Assembly (NCBI GenBank): GCA_015680685.1
Contig: MNCI01037842.1
Span: 362,783 to 424,782, forward strand
Direction of reading: 5' to 3'
Source: Gnetum montanum
Lineage: Eukaryota > Streptophyta > Gnetopsida > Gnetales > Gnetaceae
Length of the DNA stretch: 62,000 nt
Both the position numbers and the translations under genes were made by a program. Under the pieces are notes generated by a model. That model did no database searches, was not told where the DNA came from, and worked only from the letters and a program-made list of their open reading frames with translations. Below, one piece after another: positions 58,891 through 62,000 of the stretch (position 1 is the first letter of the stretch; every line of letters starts with the position of its first letter).

Positions 58891-60985
58891 TTACTCAGAT
58901 TTTTTTTTAATAGATAAATTCAGTCACCACTACTAATATCAATTAATAAATAGTAAATAAACACCAACCAATTCTCTGATAAATGAAATAACAGATGTCC
59001 ACTCATTCTCACAATGAACATCTATAAGTTTATCTATTAAAATTTATCTATTACGTCCATGAAATTTAGTTTAAAGAATCAGTCAGGACGTAAATTAGAA
59101 GTCAAATTCTATAAGTTCCATCCTAAAATAGTGAAAACAAACTAAATTATCATATTCAGGTAGGGAACAAATGTCCTGACAACCTGACGCAGTGAAGTTA
59201 TACAACGTAAATTTCAGAAGTTCATTTTCAAAGTATTTGAATAGCAACTAATATTCGAATATGAAAAACTCTTCTATTTTCTCTGCATGACTGCATTAAA
59301 ACACCACTATAAAGTCACATCGGTAATAATACGGAGTATCTAAAAAGCTATTCAGTTTCATCAATATCCTCTAAATCTCCAGTTCTAGAAATTTCAACAA
59401 TGCCGAATGTAAGGTTTAGTCACGCGGAACGTTCTTTGCCAGCAACGGTTATGTACCAAGCAATGTAACTACCTTCATTTAAACAAGGTAAAGAGTCTTT
59501 TAGACACTGCGGTTAACACTTTTTTTTTTCCTTACCTGCATTAATGGCAGAGCTTCAAGAAATTGGATGGTGCTGATTGTATAAGTAACCACTACAGCCT
59601 TGCCATTATAAGAATCCCTCTAATTTGTGGTTTGTGGTGGTTAAAGTTGACCCATTCTTCTCTGCCTTATAGACAGAAATCGAAGGTTTTTGTGTGGCTT
59701 TTATTATTTATTTTTGGGTTTTCAACGCAGTAAACAATCGTTCAATGAAAATTTAAAATTAATTTTCGTTCTTTTGTCTTGGTTTTTGGCTGGAAGTCCA
59801 CTGGTCACGTCACCATGCTATCCCATTTTATGGGAAATTTGGCAAAGCTGACCAGAACCAGAAGTTTAATAATTTATAAATGCCTTTTGGAAAATATATT
59901 GAATTCTATCCATAGATCTTTAGGGAGCAATAGGTTAAGTTTTACTTTACATATTTATAATTTTTAAAATTTTAAAAAAATATATAGTATTTGTGCTCTT
60001 AGGCTTTTGTTAGAGGATATTGCAATTTGTAAATACCATAGAGAATGAATGAATGAATGAATTGATCAATTATTAATTGACAAGTATGTTAAATTTTGAT
60101 ATTACAACTTAAATTTTAGAAATCAAGCTTTATCAAGTCACTTTTGGTTTTAAAAACTATACAAAGATTGTTTAATTTTTATTTAATTATCCATTTTCAT
60201 TAATGAAATAAGTATAAATTAATTTGGTATATTAATAGGCTCTAGATTTTTGTTATCTATTACAAAATGTTAATATATCTCATTATAACTTGCTAGAATA
60301 GAACTTGTAAATCATACCATGCATGTTATATGAATTAACTAAGTCACACCTTGTTATTCTCATAGTTTAATGTAGTATTACTTTCTATGATATTCCTTTG
60401 GATTTTTCTTCCCTTATGCTTTTAAACACTAATCCTCCAACGTACATCTTATTCAAGATCATAGTTATTTTCTCATGTTATACTTTATCTAATTTTATTT
60501 TTAATAATTTTTTATTTTTCTATAAATTTTGAAATATGATCAACCCTTCCCAAAAAAGAAAAAGAAAAATAGTAAAAATGTTATGTGACCTTACTATGTC
60601 TCTTCTATGAAATGAGTTTTAGAAATTTTGAAATGAGTTTTAGAAATTATGAAATGTTTTTTAATGAAATGAGTTCAAAAACATACCTAGAGAGTTGAAT
60701 CTTTGACAAAATACATAGTTTTTAAAATAAAATATTGATATAATATTCTATTAAGATGAAATTATCAATATAATTATGCTAACAAAGGCATGTACATCAT
60801 GATATTTAGGGAAAGGTTTGTTATAATAAATCCAAAAACCCAAAAAAATTATATTCATGAACAACAACAATACTGTTGAGGCCAACTTTCACCCATGCTA
60901 GGCATGGGGCCTTGTTGAACCAATTTAATATTAAAAAATAAAATATAAAATTTCAAAATTAAAATAAAATATAAACTTAAGGTTT
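58891..60985. other. AT-rich region without recognised gene
   Basis: No coding pattern on either strand. It contains a GAATGAATGAATGA run at about 60,043-60,060 and a tandem copy of GAAATGAGTTTTAGAAATT at about 60,608-60,655. A more GC-balanced part (59,380-59,680) shows no frame or motif. Confidence 0.4.
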
Positions 60986-61086
60986 TGTGTGTGTTTTTTT
61001 TATTTCTGCGGTTGACGTGGTAAGGGTGGCAGCAATTAGGGTTAGGTTTCTCTTCTTTTGCGTCCGCCGCTGGTTTTCCCCGCCGC

Positions 61087-61093
61087 TATAAAT
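61087..61093 (+). promoter_or_regulatory. Probable TATA box at the start of the right-hand GC-rich island
   Basis: TATAAAT stands between CCGCCGC and a GGGGGGG run in otherwise GC-rich DNA, preceded by pyrimidine-rich sequence. A start of transcription about 30 bases downstream would give a GC-rich leader. It may belong to a gene or LTR that continues beyond the window. Confidence 0.4.
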
Positions 61094-61184
61094 GGGGGGG
61101 CAAGGGGAGATTTTCGATATAGAGGGGGCTTCTCTGGTCAAGAGATCGGGCCTGCTCAGATAACAGTTTCGGTCCTGTCCTAGG

Positions 61185-62000
61185 TTGCAGTTTCCAGGGT
61201 TCTGTTCGCCTGCCACCCGCGCCGATTTGTTCGCCTACTGTCTGCGCAGCCATCTGTTCGCCTACTGTCCACGCAGCCTTCTGTTCGCCTGCTATCCTGC
61301 AGTGCCTTCTGTTCTATCCGCCACCGCCTGCAGCGCCATCTGTTCGCCCGCCGCCGCGCACGCATCCTTCTCCTCCCTCTGTTGTCACAGATCTGCGCAC
61401 ACCGATGCCAGATCTACGCAAACCGTAGTTGGATCTGGACGCTGCCATGTCCCTGGCTGCAGACAAAACTGTGATGCCTCTCTATCTTCCGCACCAACGC
61501 TATTTTTCTCTCTACCACCTTGCCACGTCGACGTCCCACTGCTTCTGTTCTTCTCCCTCCCGCTGACTACCGCCATGCCTGCCGCTACGCCTGCCACTAC
61601 TGCATCGTGCCCACCGCATTTGTGTGCTGGCTCTCGTGTCTATTTGCCGCCTGCTGCGTCGCTCGCCACTCCTGTTGCACCGTCTGCTACAGAACGCAAC
61701 TGTTCCCGACGCTACTGCTGTTTTCTACTGCCGCCGCGTTACTGTGCACGCGTTTGCCGCGCCAGTTCCTTCGTCGCCCACCTCGCTTCACGTCCACCGC
61801 CCCCGCATCGCTGACGCCTCCTGTCTGCCTTTGCCGCAGCCTGCGGTATCCTGTTTTTTTTTTTTGCTGCTGCCCGCGGTGGCCGCTCGTGATCTGCGCC
61901 ATGAGTGTTCCTGTGCTCCACAGATCAAGCCCTTTTCCGCTGGCACCCGCGCCGACTCTGCACACAAACCCTGCCTAGCTGCAACACGCAGGCCCTGCCC
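61185..62000 (+). other. GC- and C-rich island with degenerate repeats, not clearly coding
   Basis: CTGTTCGCCTACTGTC- or CTGTTCGCCTGC-type units with (C/T)GCGCAGCC tails recur at about 61,200, 61,222, 61,254, 61,286 and 61,339. The rest is a long pyrimidine-rich, CCGCC-rich tract running to the window end, with a poly-T run near 61,852-61,865. A 209-codon frame (61,185-61,814) is rich in Cys, Ser, Pro, Ala and His with no domain pattern; overlapping frames on both strands are equally open, as expected of GC-rich low-complexity DNA. It may be a 5' leader or an LTR. Confidence 0.4.

Noticed and set aside
53955-58895. Target-site duplication of element E
   Set aside because: The pentamers next to the two LTR ends (TTTTA and TTACT) do not match.
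61185-61814. 209-codon open frame as a real protein
   Set aside because: Low-complexity Cys/Ser/Pro/Ala composition, overlapping open frames on both strands and no domain pattern; GC- and pyrimidine-rich DNA gives long frames by chance.
1-62000. tRNA, rRNA or organelle DNA
   Set aside because: No cloverleaf-like sequence, rRNA segment or plastid or mitochondrial gene was recognised anywhere in the window.

Overview
The window looks like nuclear DNA of a seed plant with a large, transposon-rich genome, and a gymnosperm is plausible. It is AT-rich. Almost all recognisable coding sequence is decayed LTR retrotransposon of plant lineages (Tat/Ogre-like, Athila-like, chromovirus and copia), with nesting and many stops where CAA/CAG codons became TAA/TAG. 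The only convincing host gene is one small three-exon gene. The organism call is an inference from element types and their age. || Layout. 1-1,430: a short open coding tail, a GTAAAC-rich stretch and two adjoining minisatellites, one built on the palindrome GCGTATACGC. 1,430-8,921: element D, a 5'-truncated Athila-like relic with gag-protease, a 2-kb non-coding spacer, a second long coding region and the start of a 3' LTR. 8,922-33,542: element A, a Tat/Ogre-type retrotransposon with 1.4-kb LTRs, gag, protease, RT, RNase H and integrase. Element B (17,176-28,532) is inserted inside A's reverse transcriptase gene. B has its own LTRs, primer binding site and gag-protease but no visible polymerase; its 3' half is tandem and hairpin-rich repeats. 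33,543-37,560: a minus-strand relic (coiled-coil region, then a gag-like region). 37,690-39,230: chromovirus RNase H/integrase fragment F. 41,695-49,007: element C, a complete but decayed LTR element of the same family as D, with LTRs, a tRNA-Asp-like primer site, polypurine tract and a 5-bp target duplication (CTAAT/CTGAT). 49,670-50,335: tandem repeats in front of the host gene. 50,650-51,540: host gene for a 168-residue protein with an ACT-like fold of the kind found at the C-terminus of plant bHLH factors. 52,130-53,000 and 60,990-62,000: GC-rich islands of unclear origin. 53,960-58,890: copia element E on the minus strand. || How the parts relate. C and D are two diverged copies of one family that carries gag-protease and a conserved 3' coding region but no reverse transcriptase or integrase, so it would need another element's polymerase. 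B follows the same gag-protease-only strategy within the Tat-type group, and its primer site and leader resemble those of A, the element it landed in. By eye the LTR pair of A is more diverged than that of B, which fits B being the later insertion. The best candidate for an undescribed system is the C/D family: a polymerase-less gag-protease element with a conserved, partly coiled-coil second ORF next to the 3' LTR.
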